Shown one piece after another: positions 11,579-22,887 of a stretch of 64,000 bases of DNA (positions are counted from its first letter, which is position 1; every line of letters starts with the position of its first letter). Both the position numbers and the translations under genes were made by a program. The DNA comes from Cladochytrium replicatum (Eukaryota > Chytridiomycota > Chytridiomycetes > Cladochytriales > Cladochytriaceae): positions 620,001 to 684,000 of the forward strand of contig JAHLKD010000010.1 in assembly GCA_025526935.1 (NCBI GenBank). The letters run 5' to 3'. The notes beneath the pieces were generated by a model. It did not search any database. It saw only the letters and a program-made list of their open reading frames with translations, and was not told the DNA's origin.

Positions 11579-14107
11579 ATGTTCAACACCCCTCAGCAAC
11601 GAGCTGCTCTCGACCAGAAACTAATCAAAGGAAAGCAGTCCGCTACTACTCAAAATCTTGCTATTACCAATCCATCGACCGATCCTTCCTCCTCGCATCA
11701 TCCGCCACCACTCCAACAGAAGCTGGATCCCGCAATCGACCTCGCCCGTCTGGTCTCCTTCCGCGAAGCAAGACCAAATCTCGCTCCCTACCTCTCCCAA
11801 CGCGATCTAACCGACATGCTCAAGATCATGGGTTACGACCGCTCGGAAGCCCTTGTTGCCGACTACGCCGACGCTGTGGAGGGCATCCTGCATCCCTCAA
11901 GTGCATTGGTACCCCTTGCCGGAATGGAGAATGCGACGAATACGTGTTACATCGGTATGGAGTTAAGGACGATAGTGGGCTGGAACGCTCATTGAGTGAC
12001 TTTGCAGATTCGCTGCTGTTTGCTTTGTTTGCAAGAGAGTCGGTGTTTGATCCTCTGCTTACCAGAATGCCTCCAAACAACGACCCAAGAGTCCTCAACC
12101 TCCAGACCAGGTGAGACTTTCGAAAACCACACTCCCTCATTCACATCAACAAGCTGTTAATAACCCGAAACGTTATGTGGCAGCCTCCGCCTAGTCATCA
12201 ACCAACTCCGTCTCGGCCGCCTCGTCTCCCGCTGGACCATGTCCCGCCTCCGCCGCGACCTCCTCGCTGCAGGCTGGACCCCTTCCTCACGCAACCCCAC
12301 GGGCCAAGAAGACACCTCCGAGCTATACCTCTTCCTCACCACCGTCCTCCGCGCGCCGTTCCTCCCCGTCGAGAAAACGCTCTTCCACGGTGGGAGGTTC
12401 GACACCGACGACGAGCGCGTGGTTACCGAGCGGATGCTCCAGCTTTCGATCCCCGAAAAAGAAGAGGAGGGAGACGCCGGTGGGGGTGCGAGTAGCGGGA
12501 TCGGGTTTGGGAGACGACGTGGGGCCGCAAGAGCCGCGAACTCGACAGCATTGTTGCTCGAGGACCTTCTCATGTCGTATTTCTTCAACAGTATGTGTTT
12601 AAAGCCCCGACTCCAGGATGCGACCGCTGAAAATTTAAAACCCCTTTGTTCAGACAAGGTGAATGTGCAGAGAGCCGCCGAGTCGAAAGGCGCGGGGATG
12701 GAGATGATATTCCAGGACGCGTGGCAGATGAACCGGCTCCTACCGTTCTTCACGCCCCAGAACGAAGCCGGTGACAGCATCAATGACGCCACGACCGCAG
12801 AGTTTGGAGAGCACCCTGTCGTTCTGCCGATGATGTTGAAGCGGTACCGGTTCTCTAAGAGCGGCAAGATCAAGCGCGTCGGACGACACGTGCTCGTGCC
12901 GCCCGAGATCCCGTTCGGGCTTTTTGTGATGCGGGAGGAGCAGCACGGGGGTGGTGGGGGCGGGTCTAGCGCTACCGAGCGACTTTCGGATTACACGCTG
13001 AGATTGAGGAGCGTCGTGTGTCATGCGGGCGAGGATCCACGGAGCGGGCACTATGTTGCGTATATGCGAATCGGGGGGTGGGGGTTGGAAAGGGGACGTG
13101 TCGGGGAGAATAAGAGTGAGAAACGGGCGAGTGTGAAGACGACGAGTCAGGGTGGTGGTGATTGGAGGGATGGGGGGCGAGGTTCGGATGTTGGGATTGT
13201 TGGTATAACAAACGAAACGGAGGCCGGGAGTGTACGCGAGAGTGTGGGCACGGACGACGAGGTGACCGCGTCGACAGAAAACATACTCGCGCCGCAACAA
13301 CCCTCCGCACCGCCCCCAACCGACCCCCTCGACGTCCCGATCATCCAGCTCGACTCGGAGGACTTTGTCCCAGGCACACCCTACTCCGCCGAACCCGTCA
13401 CGCTCCCACGCGCAGGACTCCCCGACCCCACTTACCCCGTCCCCCCAACCCCGATCCCGCACAAAACTCACCTCGACGCCGACGACGACATTGCGACCAT
13501 TTTCGCCGAGGTCATGAGGATGGAGCTGGAGGGCGACGGCGCCTGGCTCAAATTCGACGACCTTGTCACGACCGACGACGCGGGCGAAACGTCCACGGAA
13601 TCACCCAGCCCGCCGCGAAAGGGGGCTGGTGTGCGGTGGTACGGAAACGGCAAGGTGAAGCTTTTGACGAGCTTGAGGGACGTCACGGCGGCGTTTGAAT
13701 ACATGAGTGCGAACGGGTACATTTTGTTCTACGAGCTCGTCGGGCCGGATCAGATGGACAACAGCGCGCAGCAGCAGCGGTCGAGAAGGCCCAGTGCGCG
13801 CGCACGGAGCTCGGAGTCCAGAGCGCCCGATGAGACTCTGGGCGCTTGGACGCGGCCACGGGCGCTGAGTGATCCGAGCCGTGGTGGGGAGAGGGACCAA
13901 GGCGGCGGCGACGAGGAGACGTTGAGGGTCGTCATTGTGGACCCAAAGAGGCCTTCTACGGTCGTCAACAAGAGCGCGACGGAGGCCGAGGCCGGGGAGA
14001 AGGATGAAGGGGAGACGAGGGCGAGCGAGCGCGCGGCGGCGAAGATGCAGGCGAGGGAGTTTGAGAAGGCGGCGAAGAAAAGTAACCCGATGTGCGAAAT
14101 TATGTGA
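11579..14107 (+). CDS. Ubiquitin-specific protease (C19) with C-terminal CaaX box
   Basis: Cysteine protease that removes ubiquitin from proteins. Exons 11579-11954, 12008-12110, 12184-12590 and 12654-14107 join in frame to 779 residues. The Cys box is ENATNTCYIDSLLFALFA with the nucleophile at about residue 123. The His box is GEDPRSGHYVAYMR, His at about residue 427, followed much later by WLKFDDL and ILFYELV, which close the catalytic domain. The Cys box (CYxDSLLFALF) looks more like CYLD-type enzymes than like yeast Ubp enzymes. Between His box and FDDL lies a 130-residue acidic, Pro/Thr-rich insert. The C-terminal 150 residues are charged and end SNPMCEIM, a CaaX tetrapeptide (CEIM) that predicts prenylation and membrane attachment. 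GC content is high through the 3' half. Family certain, subfamily tentative. Confidence 0.93.
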
Positions 14108-14441
14108 TTCAACACTGTGCCAGGAAAAAGGAATTTGATGATGTTTTTGGTGCTTCGTTTGTAATCTATGCAAAATCGTATTCTCGTTTTGACCTGTTGC
14201 AACTGCTTGCTTGGTTTTGCGGGTCTCTGAACACGAATGCAAAAAGGTGGTTGACAAGGCAAATCTATTTGTGAAAAAAGCAAAGAGGCAGCGATGAAGA
14301 ATAGAAAACAGTGCAGAGGAAAAGTACACCAAAAAGCCCCAAAGACAACACACCGCATCACCAGGAAAGAGGCTGCCTTACAGCATAAAGAAGGAACGGC
14401 GGGAGGAGACGAAACGTTTGCAGCAGATCTTTTGTGGGTGA
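14108..14441. other. Convergent 3' spacer
   Basis: AT-richer DNA between the stops of two convergent genes. No coding or repeat feature is seen; it should hold both polyadenylation regions. Confidence 0.6.
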
Positions 14442-14978
14442 TCATAGTGCACCAGGCACGACCTCCTGAACCTTGACGTACTCCCCGCTTTCATTTGCAA
14501 CCAACCATTCATCATGCACGTCATCGATCGGCACCTTGATCATCTCCGCACCTTTCCCTTCCAATTCAACAACATAACACCGCAACCCGAACGCCTCCGA
14601 AAACCGATCGGTCTCCTGCTTCACATCCACGACTTCCCCATCCAGCACCTCCCCGCCGACGTTCCCTTCCGCAGGCAACATCCTCACTCTCGACCCAGCC
14701 TTCAAAAGGCCCCTGCCGAGCGACACTCCGTGAGCCTTCCGCGATTTTCTGAGTCGGGCTCGTTCGCGCTCGGTGCGGTTCATCTCTGTGAAATCGAGGC
14801 AGCAGATCGGACAGAGCTCGAGGGCGTGCGGAGCGCAGAAGGTTAGGGAGGCGCCGTTGGAGGAGACGGTGATGGGGTCGGGGACTGGCGACGGGGAGCG
14901 GTCGGGGACGTAGGGGGTTCGGGAGGTTGTTGGGGTGACGTCTGGGAATGCGTCTGGGATGTCGTCTGTGTCGGCCAT
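14442..14978 (-). CDS. Small Cys-rich protein, unknown function, 178 aa
   Basis: Intronless gene of 178 residues starting MADTDDIPDAFPDV. Residues 1-45 are acidic and Pro/Ser-rich. A compact Cys/His cluster follows (FCAPHALELCPICCLDF, about residues 48-64), then a basic stretch (RTERERARLRKSRK). The remainder (about 85-178) is a predicted beta-rich segment with SRVRMLPAEG and VVDVKQETDRF. The Cys/His spacing could bind zinc, but it matches no finger class I can name. The 5' region is followed by about 2 kb of gene-free DNA. Coding is supported by the long open frame with strong GC3 bias against AT-rich flanks. Confidence 0.7.
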   Translation of the reverse strand: MADTDDIPDAFPDVTPTTSRTPYVPDRSPSPVPDPITVSSNGASLTFCAPHALELCPICCLDFTEMNRTERERARLRKSRKAHGVSLGRGLLKAGSRVRMLPAEGNVGGEVLDGEVVDVKQETDRFSEAFGLRCYVVELEGKGAEMIKVPIDDVHDEWLVANESGEYVKVQEVVPGAL

Positions 14979-17045
14979 GTTTGCTGTGCGCTTGAATAGC
15001 GATGAGATGGGAGTGAGTATTAGGTTCAGCTCTGGGAGATAGTGTGACTACCACAGGGCAACACCAAGCCACACGAGAAACACAAGGTTGTTGTTGGGGG
15101 GAGATCACACAAGCAACACGGCATTGTTGGTGGACGGGAGCAGATCAAAGGACGGCTATAGCTCGACGGGATCGACGTGTCTTGGAATCACGAACTGGTG
15201 TCTCGGTTTGCAACTGTGAGAAAGCAGGATCCGCCTTCGCACATGGAGGCCACACGTCCGTTATTGATTGATCACTGGCGGTGATTTGATCAAGCGAGTG
15301 CAAAAATGCTTTAAGGGGAGCAATTTCACAAGATCCCGTCAAAACCATTATTCGCGCGTTATAAAAAGATCCCATCTCCCGGCACTTAACGCTCAACACC
15401 ATCTTACGTCCCATCCATACAATGGAGTCTATTCCAAAAGGTTCACTGAAAATCGGACAATGGTTGTTCATTGGTATTTTTGGTTGGCCTCCATTGGAAC
15501 TTTCAGGGTTCATGCTCATAGAAGACAACCAACGCAGACTGGATGCGGGAGTCTCCCCATAATTCACCCTGCGATGGTTTGGCTTCTGTTTGCTTTGACT
15601 TTGGTTTGGTCTGGACGCATCATTGAACCCCGGAACACTTGCTCATAGAAGACAACCAACGCAGACTGTGACCTATTATGGTGGATGCACTCTGCGCTGG
15701 TTTGGGCTTCTGTATGCTTCACTCTTCTCTGCTGTTGTTAAAACATTAACCACCTATTAAACTTTTCCTTATGGAATATATATGTAAGAGCAGATATACT
15801 AAAATTGCCCCATTCATCCAAACTTGTCCCCTCCATTCCACAGATTGTCACTTTTCAAATCATCAACAAATCACTTTGATCACCACCACATTGCTCCCAA
15901 GTCCGCCTTTCTCACCTCAACATACAAGTAATGCGTTCCTTCTGTTCATCCTCCGAGCCCTACAGTATCAGTCAGGATTGGAGCTCCTCTTCAGACACTA
16001 TTGTCATCACCATGTTGCACTCTAACAGAAAATGCTGGTGAGAAAAGTATCGCGAGAACTTTGCAGTGCAACGACTAGCCGGACGACCTGAAGCTGTCGA
16101 ACCAGAGACGCGTTCTTTCTGCGGCACTGCCAACGACTCGCTGGTACGCGGTCAAACGCACAGAATTTCAGCTCACTCGGTGCACTTTGGAAAACCTCGG
16201 TGCCAGCGCAAGCCAGAAATCCACGGGAAAATGTCACCATCGCTAGCCCCCTGTGGTGTATCGACCTTGACGCGAACGTGGACATGCTGAGGATACAAGT
16301 GCGCGTTTGAGCTCGAGCGAGCTGGTTTCTTTGAGCGTTTGACCGCATACCGGAGTCTTCAGTGGTTTCACGACGTTGCTTGAAGATTATGTCATGGAAG
16401 AGGAGAGGGATCTTGATAGTCCGGTTGTGTGTGGAAGGTTGTGGGGCTAAGGTGTTGGACATGGTGAACTTCCAGCCTTCGTCGGACTATGATTCTGGAC
16501 AGTTTTGTAGTGAGGCGAGGTCTCTTTGGTTCCAAGGGGCTGCTTTTAGAGTGCCTGAACGGGGAGGGTCGAGCTGTTCTTACGGTCGACCAACAATGGA
16601 TATATTCGGAACAATTCGCAAGCGTGGCCGGCGTTGCGGGAAACCGGACATGGAGGACGCCAGACCTTTCGCGAAAGACAACGGGCTGGTGCGAATATCC
16701 TTTTGTGTGGATCGTATGATTTGAAGATTGATGATGCTCACAAAACAGTGGCAAATTTATTGCTGAAGGGTGATACCATGGTGAAAGTAGTTGACAATGG
16801 ATTACTTTGTTGGCATTGTTCGCTCGACAGTGGACAGAGGCAGCATTGACGCACAAAGCGAATAGTGAAAATGATGTCGTCACAGCATACATCGTCAAGC
16901 TACCCTTGCGCACTTCGCGAGATATGAGTGTTCGAGGCAAGCGCACGCAGACGAACTCGTCTACAGGTCCCATTGAGCATTAGTGATCATAGCCAATTTT
17001 CTATTCTTTTTTGCTCATGTTCCAAGCAATTCCCAATCCAAATAA
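14979..17045. other. 2-kb gap without a recognisable gene
   Basis: Several overlapping frames of up to 190 codons exist on both strands, but none shows a domain, splice logic or consistent codon bias. A duplicated block is present: CTCATAGAAGACAACCAACG occurs at about 15517 and 15641, each followed by a diverged GGTTTGG..CTTCTGT..GCTT segment (period about 125). The region may hold decayed genes, but I see nothing to name. Confidence 0.5.
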
Positions 17046-17695
17046 TTATTGTGCCAGCAGCTGGTAGACCACGTAAGCGAGGATAGCTGCAACCGGGATG
17101 AAAGCAAACAAAACCCCGCTGCTGGATTCAAAGAAATCAGTTTATCCGACTACCGTCGAAAGGAAACACACTTACGAGCCGGAGCTCTGCGCTGATTTCG
17201 GCTTTGTCTCCGACGAAGCGGGCTTTTGCACCGGGGCAGGCTTAACTTTCTCCTGCAACAGTGACAACGTCAAACCAAAACGAGAATTCAACCAGAACAT
17301 CTGGGTAAATATTGTGTGTACCGAAGCGCTGTTAATCTGGCCAATCAGGTAAGTCTTCAAAAGTTCCTTTGCGTCATCGCTGTGTCCAATCTCGTCAAAA
17401 GCTTCCGTGGCATCCACACCTGCCAAAAGAAAAAGAAAAGAAAGAAATTGAGTTCGGCTGAATGCCACTAACTGAACGTTTTCACTTACCAGCTTGCTCG
17501 AGGAGGACCTCTTCTCCACCTGGGTGCTGTTGCGGAGGTGAGGATAAACGGGTTGAGGTGGGGGATGAACGGAAGAAGTACCTCATCCAAGAACTTTGTG
17601 ATGTCATAGACCTTGCCGTCGATGACCATCCATGTGTCCTTCCTCTTGTTGTGCGAGGCGATGTCTGCCCATTCAAAAGTCTTCAAGCTGGCCAT
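17046..17695 (-). CDS. CYB5: Cytochrome b5, tail-anchored
   Basis: Electron-carrier haemoprotein of the ER membrane serving desaturases, sterol enzymes and P450s. Exons 17695-17582, 17526-17490, 17419-17322, 17252-17176 and 17121-17046 join in frame to 133 residues. The haem ligands are the His of HPGGEEVLL and the His of [12 protein letters not shown]. The core starts [20 protein letters not shown] and ends KTYLIGQ. A Lys/Pro/Ser linker leads to a C-terminal hydrophobic segment ([20 protein letters not shown]), the usual tail anchor. All five exons are short and the introns GT-AG. Length and domain order are normal. Confidence 0.96.
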
Positions 17696-18264
17696 TGTTG
17701 GGTGGATTCGTCACAACTTGCGTTTGGTGAAATTCTGCTTGCAGAGAGTCGAAGAATTGAAAATTACCACGCCGTGTCTGGGATTTGTCAATAAAGTCGT
17801 TTTTGTAGTTTATATGTTGATTTTACAACACAAGAAATATCTAACAACGTGAAGAAACGCCCGTCAATATAGGGGAAAAGGAATACCATCTGTTTGTGTA
17901 ACAAAACCAGTGCCAGAGGTGAGCGAGCAAAAGCACTGGGACGGAGCACGATAACAAAAAGAAGCAACCGCAATGTATGATCTAGGCGTTGCAGTATCTG
18001 CTGGAAAATGATTAACTCTGGGGATTGAAGGAATAGCAAATGGGAAGAAAGAAACAGGGGGTCAAAATGCGAAAAACTAGAGTTTAGAATTAGCGCGGTT
18101 TAAGCAAAACATGGAAACCGATGGGCATAAGCTTAATCCACAAAAGAAAGGGCACTGCGACCGCTGGTTCAGTCATTAAAAAGAAAGATCTCCGCAAAAA
18201 CAATCCTATCGCCAAAAAATTACACGATCCATGAATCCAAGTCCGACTCGTTTGGGCTAGGGTT
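17696..18264. other. Intergenic, no gene seen
   Basis: AT-rich spacer upstream of cytochrome b5 and downstream of the surface-protein gene (both minus strand). It should contain the cytochrome b5 promoter. No repeat or RNA gene recognised. Confidence 0.5.
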
Positions 18265-19562
18265 TTACTGCTGCTGCGGAACGTCCATGCGTGGAGGCGG
18301 AACGATAGCAGGCATGCCTGCCATCTGCTGAGGCGGCGGCGGTACCGCTGTTGGTGGAACTGTAATAGCCGGTGCAGGAGGAACAATCATTGCACCGGGC
18401 GAGACTACATTTTGGTGATCAACGTAAGTTGCGCTCGATGACATTGTGTTTGTCTGGTCGGCTGGTACAGCGTAGGTGTACATGTACTGCTGGGTAGCGG
18501 GAGCCGTGACGACCGGAGCGGCGGTGGGACCCCCGTACGGGTCGACGACATATGCAGCGGGGTAACTCGCGTAGTACTGGTCCTGGGGAGGGAACTGACC
18601 CTGCGTCGGGGCTACATAATACGGAACACCCTGGTTCGGGGGCGATTGCGCTGCGGCAGGGTACATGTATGGCCCGAGCTGGGGAGCAGCGGCCGTCGCG
18701 GGGTAAGCGTAGTACCCCGCCCCGCTGGCTTCCATCGCAGCTGCGCCCTCGGCCTCCTCGACGGGTTTCCAAGCGGCGACTTTGTTTGGGACGGGGAGGG
18801 GTTTGTCGTCCATCTCGAACTGGTTGTACTTCCCGTTGCCGTCGCTCGGTTTCTTTGGAGCGCCGAAGAAATTTTGGCGGAGATCGGATTTCTGGTTTGT
18901 GCGCTTGGACTGGTGGCGGCGCCAAAATGCGAAGCCTGCGGCGGCGATGACGAGGATGAGGAGAGCTGCACCGACGCCGACGGCTGCGCCGATGGGGAAG
19001 TCGGAGGTTTTGCCGTTTGCCTCTGCATCGCTTGCAGCGGTTGAAGAGGCACTGGCGGAGGCACTTTCAGAGATGGTGGTGGTGGTACGTCTCGTTGCGG
19101 TTGTTGTGGTCGTTGTGGTCGTTGCTGTGGTAGCAGCGGTGGTCAAAAGTACGGTAGTCGCGGTCCTGGGAGGTACTGACGAAGCAGCGGTGGCACCGGC
19201 ACGTTGAATTGTTACAGCGCCGGGTGAATTTGCAGTCTTTTTAGCTTTGCAGGATGCGGGCAGACTCAAAATGTTGACACAGTCCTGGTAGTCAACTTCG
19301 ACAAAGTAGTTTGCTGCAGGAGCCTGGCCACGGTCGACAGTGAAGGTGCAGACTGCCTGCTTGCAGTTACCAACCCCATCTGGGCAACCGATGGTTCCGG
19401 TGTAGAAAGCACCTTTGCAAAGAACAACGTTGGTAGCTGGGGCTCCTTCCTGCCGCAAACGGAACTCGGCGTAGAGCTGGCTTGAAAAGGTTTCGCTGGT
19501 GAAGAAGGAAACAGCGGCATTGTTTCCTTGAGTCCAAACGTTGTCCAAAATCTGGACAGTTG
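18265..19562 (-). CDS. Single-pass surface protein with Thr-rich stalk (5' end unresolved)
   Basis: The main exon (19562-18265) begins after a clear acceptor (CTCTTGCAG) and encodes about 432 residues. The ectodomain (about 1-105) has six cysteines (LCKG..IGCPDGVGNCKQAVC..DC..SC). A Thr/Ser/Ala-rich stalk with a run of threonines follows, then one membrane span (GAAVGVGAALLILVIAAAGF) and RRHQSKR as stop-transfer. The cytoplasmic tail is Pro/Tyr/Gln-rich with repeated YPA, YYA and YVV motifs and polyproline runs. This resembles fungal WSC/mucin-like wall sensors in layout, but the Cys spacing is not WSC. The first exon with the signal peptide was not found; a candidate donor near 19611 with branch-like CTTGACTAAC precedes the acceptor. 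The tail suggests SH3/WW or actin-adaptor binding; that is inference. Confidence 0.75.
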
Positions 19563-20267
19563 CTGCAAGAGAATAACAGGGTTAGTCAAGCATTCGCAAG
19601 TCGCCATGCACAGCTCTCCAACATGCCTGCTCCAGCTCCCGGTGCTGCCATTTCTCGAGGCTCCAACAATTCAACAACAGGCTCGAGTGGCAGTGGCGGA
19701 CGGGCAAATTTGAGTTGGTGATGAAAATATGAGGGTGATGATGGTATTGTTGTTGTTATACAGAACAATGGTGGGTTGTGGGTCCATTTTTGAATGAGAT
19801 CTGGGCTGGTGATTGGACAGCGACCTAAAACTCGAATATAGGTCGAATTCGATGGACCTTGCGTCCGCAGAGGGGTACATGACTGGTGGAAGTAGGGGAC
19901 AGAAGTGGACTTGATTGAGCGAAGGGAGTGTTCTTCAGTGGTGGTTGGAGAGCGGTCTTGAGTTTCATGGACCGAAGAGAGTTTGGATGGCCCAAGCGAG
20001 AAATGGCCACATCGAAGTTCTTCATTTACCAAATCGGACCTAAGCCATGCTATTGCCTCCAGAATTTGGCGATCTCTAACCTTTAAAATACCATCAATCC
20101 TCAACGAAACGAAATCGAACCGAAGCACTTCCATCTTGCAGATCAATCTTCTAACTTGACAAAACTCAACCTCTCCAAATGACTGGCGAACCTGATATTT
20201 TCTCCCTCATCGGGATGCGTGAGCCGCCCCCGTCCTAACACGCCTTCACAAAGAGAACTCGCTGCAG
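19563..20267. other. Intergenic, may hold the 5' exon of the surface-protein gene
   Basis: Apart from the expected signal-peptide exon of the minus-strand surface protein, no coding feature is recognised. Long open frames here lack homology and codon bias. Confidence 0.45.
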
Positions 20268-20863
20268 ATGACTAAAGTAGTATGGCGTCTCCTGCCGCAC
20301 CTCCCCGGACTTATCACGGGCAGCAACTTGAACCTCACACCCGAAAACGAATTCGCCCAATTTGACAACAAACATCTCGCGCTCGACACCGAGCGAGCTG
20401 CACAACTTTACGTCACCGCGCGCGCTCTCAACGCTAGTAAAGAAGTGGAATCCGGCACGTCCTTCGGAATCTCGACGATGTGGCTCGCATCTGCGGTGCG
20501 TTGAGAATGGAAGTGGAAAGGTCGGGATCGAGCAAGTTTCTGAGAAAGCCAAATGAGCACGGGCGATCTTTTCAGAAGCGGGCGCGGACGATCTTATCGA
20601 GATTCTCGAAGGAGACGCTGAAGACGCTCGACGGGGAGCCAGTGGATCTGCTGCTGAACGACCGCGTTCCCGGATGCGGCACTCGACGTTTTGAAGATCG
20701 TGGCTCCGAAGGTGAGGCCAGGGCCGTTGAGACTGACGGATAACATTGGCCCGTTTAAACCAAACTATGCAGCATATTTGGAATGAGTGCGTAACCAGAG
20801 AACGGGTCCCAGTCGATCTTTCTACCATGTCGAGGTGGCACAGAGTATTCCGCGAAAATGTGA
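20268..20863 (+). pseudogene. SAM-dependent O-methyltransferase pseudogene
   Basis: Conserved blocks of a small class I O-methyltransferase appear in the right order but in different frames: ALDTERAAQLYVTARALN, GTSFGISTMWLASAVR (SAM-binding motif I region), then ENGSGKVGIEQVSEKAK after a 1-base shift and ending in a TGA, IEILEGDA, VDLLLND (acidic end of the next strand), DAALDVLKIVAPKVRPG, TDNIGPF, and a C-terminal RNPENGSQSIFLPCRGG. At least four frameshifts or stops separate the blocks and parts are missing (the usual Trp-Lys after LLLND). No intron is needed to explain the order. A decayed copy of the family whose bacterial and fungal members methylate small phenolic substrates; substrate unknown. 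Confidence 0.8.
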
Positions 20864-22887
20864 AACTATGACCACTGCACGTTGTATAATTCAGATTCTT
20901 CTCGGTATTCAATGTAGCCCTGTTCGTAGCTCATACCTCTGCAGTAAACTTGTGCGTCCATGAACCATTCATCAATAACTCTGGAAAAATATGGTTAACT
21001 CTCTTCACCTTTAAACCGAATTATGACGTACGTTCATCGTCCGCACTTGAGATCCTCACTTCGTATGATTCCCACGAGACATAGCGACACTTGGCCCAAT
21101 CAACCAGAATGAAATTTAACCCCCGATCTTTTAGTCGCTTTCGAGGCGTTGATTTCCATTCCTCAATCGGACAAGGTCAACGCGATGGCCTCGATTCTTT
21201 GGAAGTCGTAGTTACAGCTTTGGTTTGGGAAAGTTAAGAAACCTCTCTTTCTTAACTCTCCAAGCTTTCTTGCACCTTCTCTTTCTGACCATTCTTGCAT
21301 TTGACTGTACGCAGAGGGCAAAACAATTGGGCTAGTTCCATCGGTCCGAAGAAATGCGAAGACTGTAATCAACATCATCGATCTCTTCAAATATTCGCTG
21401 CGAGTAATTTGATGCAGAGTTTGCCCCGAAAAGAGTTCGCCTCAAACAGTTTGGCTGAAACAAGACAGATTGCGCTTGTCCTCACGGTGAATGGATAATC
21501 TCACTGTATTGCAATCGAATCGCCCATAATCGCCCCGACAAATCGCAAGTCGGCATAAGAGTCGTGATTGGGTTAGCGGATGGAGATCGCCAGTGACGGC
21601 ACCAATCACGCAGTCTTGGGTATGCGAAGCGTTTTACTCTGGTTCTGCGTCGTGCAAAGGCGTGCTGGCTTGTCTCCAATGAGTTCGGCTCAAACAGTTT
21701 CGCTGAAACAGGAAAGTTGCTGGTGCTAAGTGTCCTCTTGCTGACAAGGATAGCCTCAATGTAATGTAATAATCGCCCCGACCACAGTTTCCGTCGCAAG
21801 TGGGTCCCTGCACGTTTGTGATTTGGGCTAGAGGATGGAGATTGCCAAAAGCCCACCCATCAGAGAATCTCGAGAATAAGAACGTCGCCTCGTTCTGCGG
21901 CACGCAAAGGTGTGCTGGCAGGCACATTTAGGCAGAGGCAAAGACGTCGCCCAATGGCGGGGCAGCGTGCTATGTTCATAAACAAACAATAAGCCGAATC
22001 AAGAACACGGGAATCTTGTACGATAAGTGGAAAAGTGGGCCTGTTGCTTCGTCTTACCACCTAGTCATCGCATCGGATTCTCTGTGAACTTCAGGTGGAT
22101 TATAGTTCTTCAAGCTGAGTTGCGGGTTTCAACTATTCTAGCAGAATTTGGGTTGTGGCAAATGATTTGCATCTCCCATTGCACGCACGGCATACAGCAA
22201 GTCTGTGCATCGAACACAAGTCTAACGATTAACATTGCGTAAAAGAAAATGGAGCAGGGGGATAACGTATGTAACCAGGACTCTGGCAGTTTTCGAACGA
22301 AAGAAATCATCAGCACTGGATTTTTACCGAAATACACAACGACTATACCGCCTTTTCAAAGTAATCGGTGCGAAGAACAAGAAAAAAGAGACGAAAGAGT
22401 GCGAACTCTCTTGGCAGAGAGCTAGACCAACCTCCATTGTACCGCATAATAAGGCCAATTAGGATGACAAAGAAAGGGAAACGAATGGGGGGAAAAAGAA
22501 AAAGAACATCGAAGTTGGAAACCCGTGAGAAAAAACAGTGGTTGGTCTTTTGTGTGCACAAGAGCACCAAATTCTGATATTTTGTCTGGAGTCCAAAGAC
22601 TGCTGAGCAGAAAAAGTGAAAAAACAGATCAGTAAACAAGTAATCGTGAAACGCTGTCCTCAAGATGTTATCGCCCTCCAAGGAGCTCGTACATACTTGG
22701 AGGGATTCTTCGAAAAACTCGAAGCAATGGTATGTGTTAAACAAGGGGGAAAAGGGAAGTGAGAGAAATCCAAACATCGCCAAGACCAGCTGCCGCAATA
22801 TTTAGCCCGGAAGTTCCTCTCGCTCTATGGAAAAACTCTGGGCATAGCATTCGACACACCAACAATAAACTCCGACTAGCGTGGGTT
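20864..22887. other. 2-kb repeat-bearing gap
   Basis: No intact gene recognised. Two related blocks of about 240 bases lie head to tail (about 21425-21665 and 21672-21925). Both contain TCAAACAGTTT-GCTGAAACA, AATCGCCCCGAC, GGATGGAGAT-GCCA and GTTCTGCG-CG-GCAAAGG-GTGCTGG. On the minus strand each block ends in a phrase like PASTPLRAAERGD, reminiscent of an ankyrin repeat, so this may be a decayed ankyrin-repeat gene; the evidence is thin. Confidence 0.4.
21425..21925. repeat. Imperfect tandem duplication, about 250-bp unit
   Basis: Two diverged copies share an ordered set of words (AAACAGTTTGGCTGAAACA / AAACAGTTTCGCTGAAACA; ATCGCCCCGAC in both; TGGAGATCGCCA / TGGAGATTGCCA; GCAAAGGCGTGCTGG / GCAAAGGTGTGCTGG). 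Divergence of perhaps 25-30 percent makes this an old duplication, possibly repeat units of a former coding gene. Confidence 0.7.

Noticed and set aside
12740-13471. Long antisense frame over the deubiquitinase gene
   Set aside because: High GC makes opposite-strand frames open by chance; it has no homology and the plus-strand gene is certain.
16022-16973. Overlapping frames of 146 and 193 codons on the minus strand
   Set aside because: No recognisable domain, splice pattern or codon bias; treated as non-coding.
22343-22798. 151-codon minus-strand frame rich in Phe and Leu
   Set aside because: Composition follows a Phe/Leu-rich reading of AG-rich plus-strand sequence; no domain, no splice logic, no neighbours in support.
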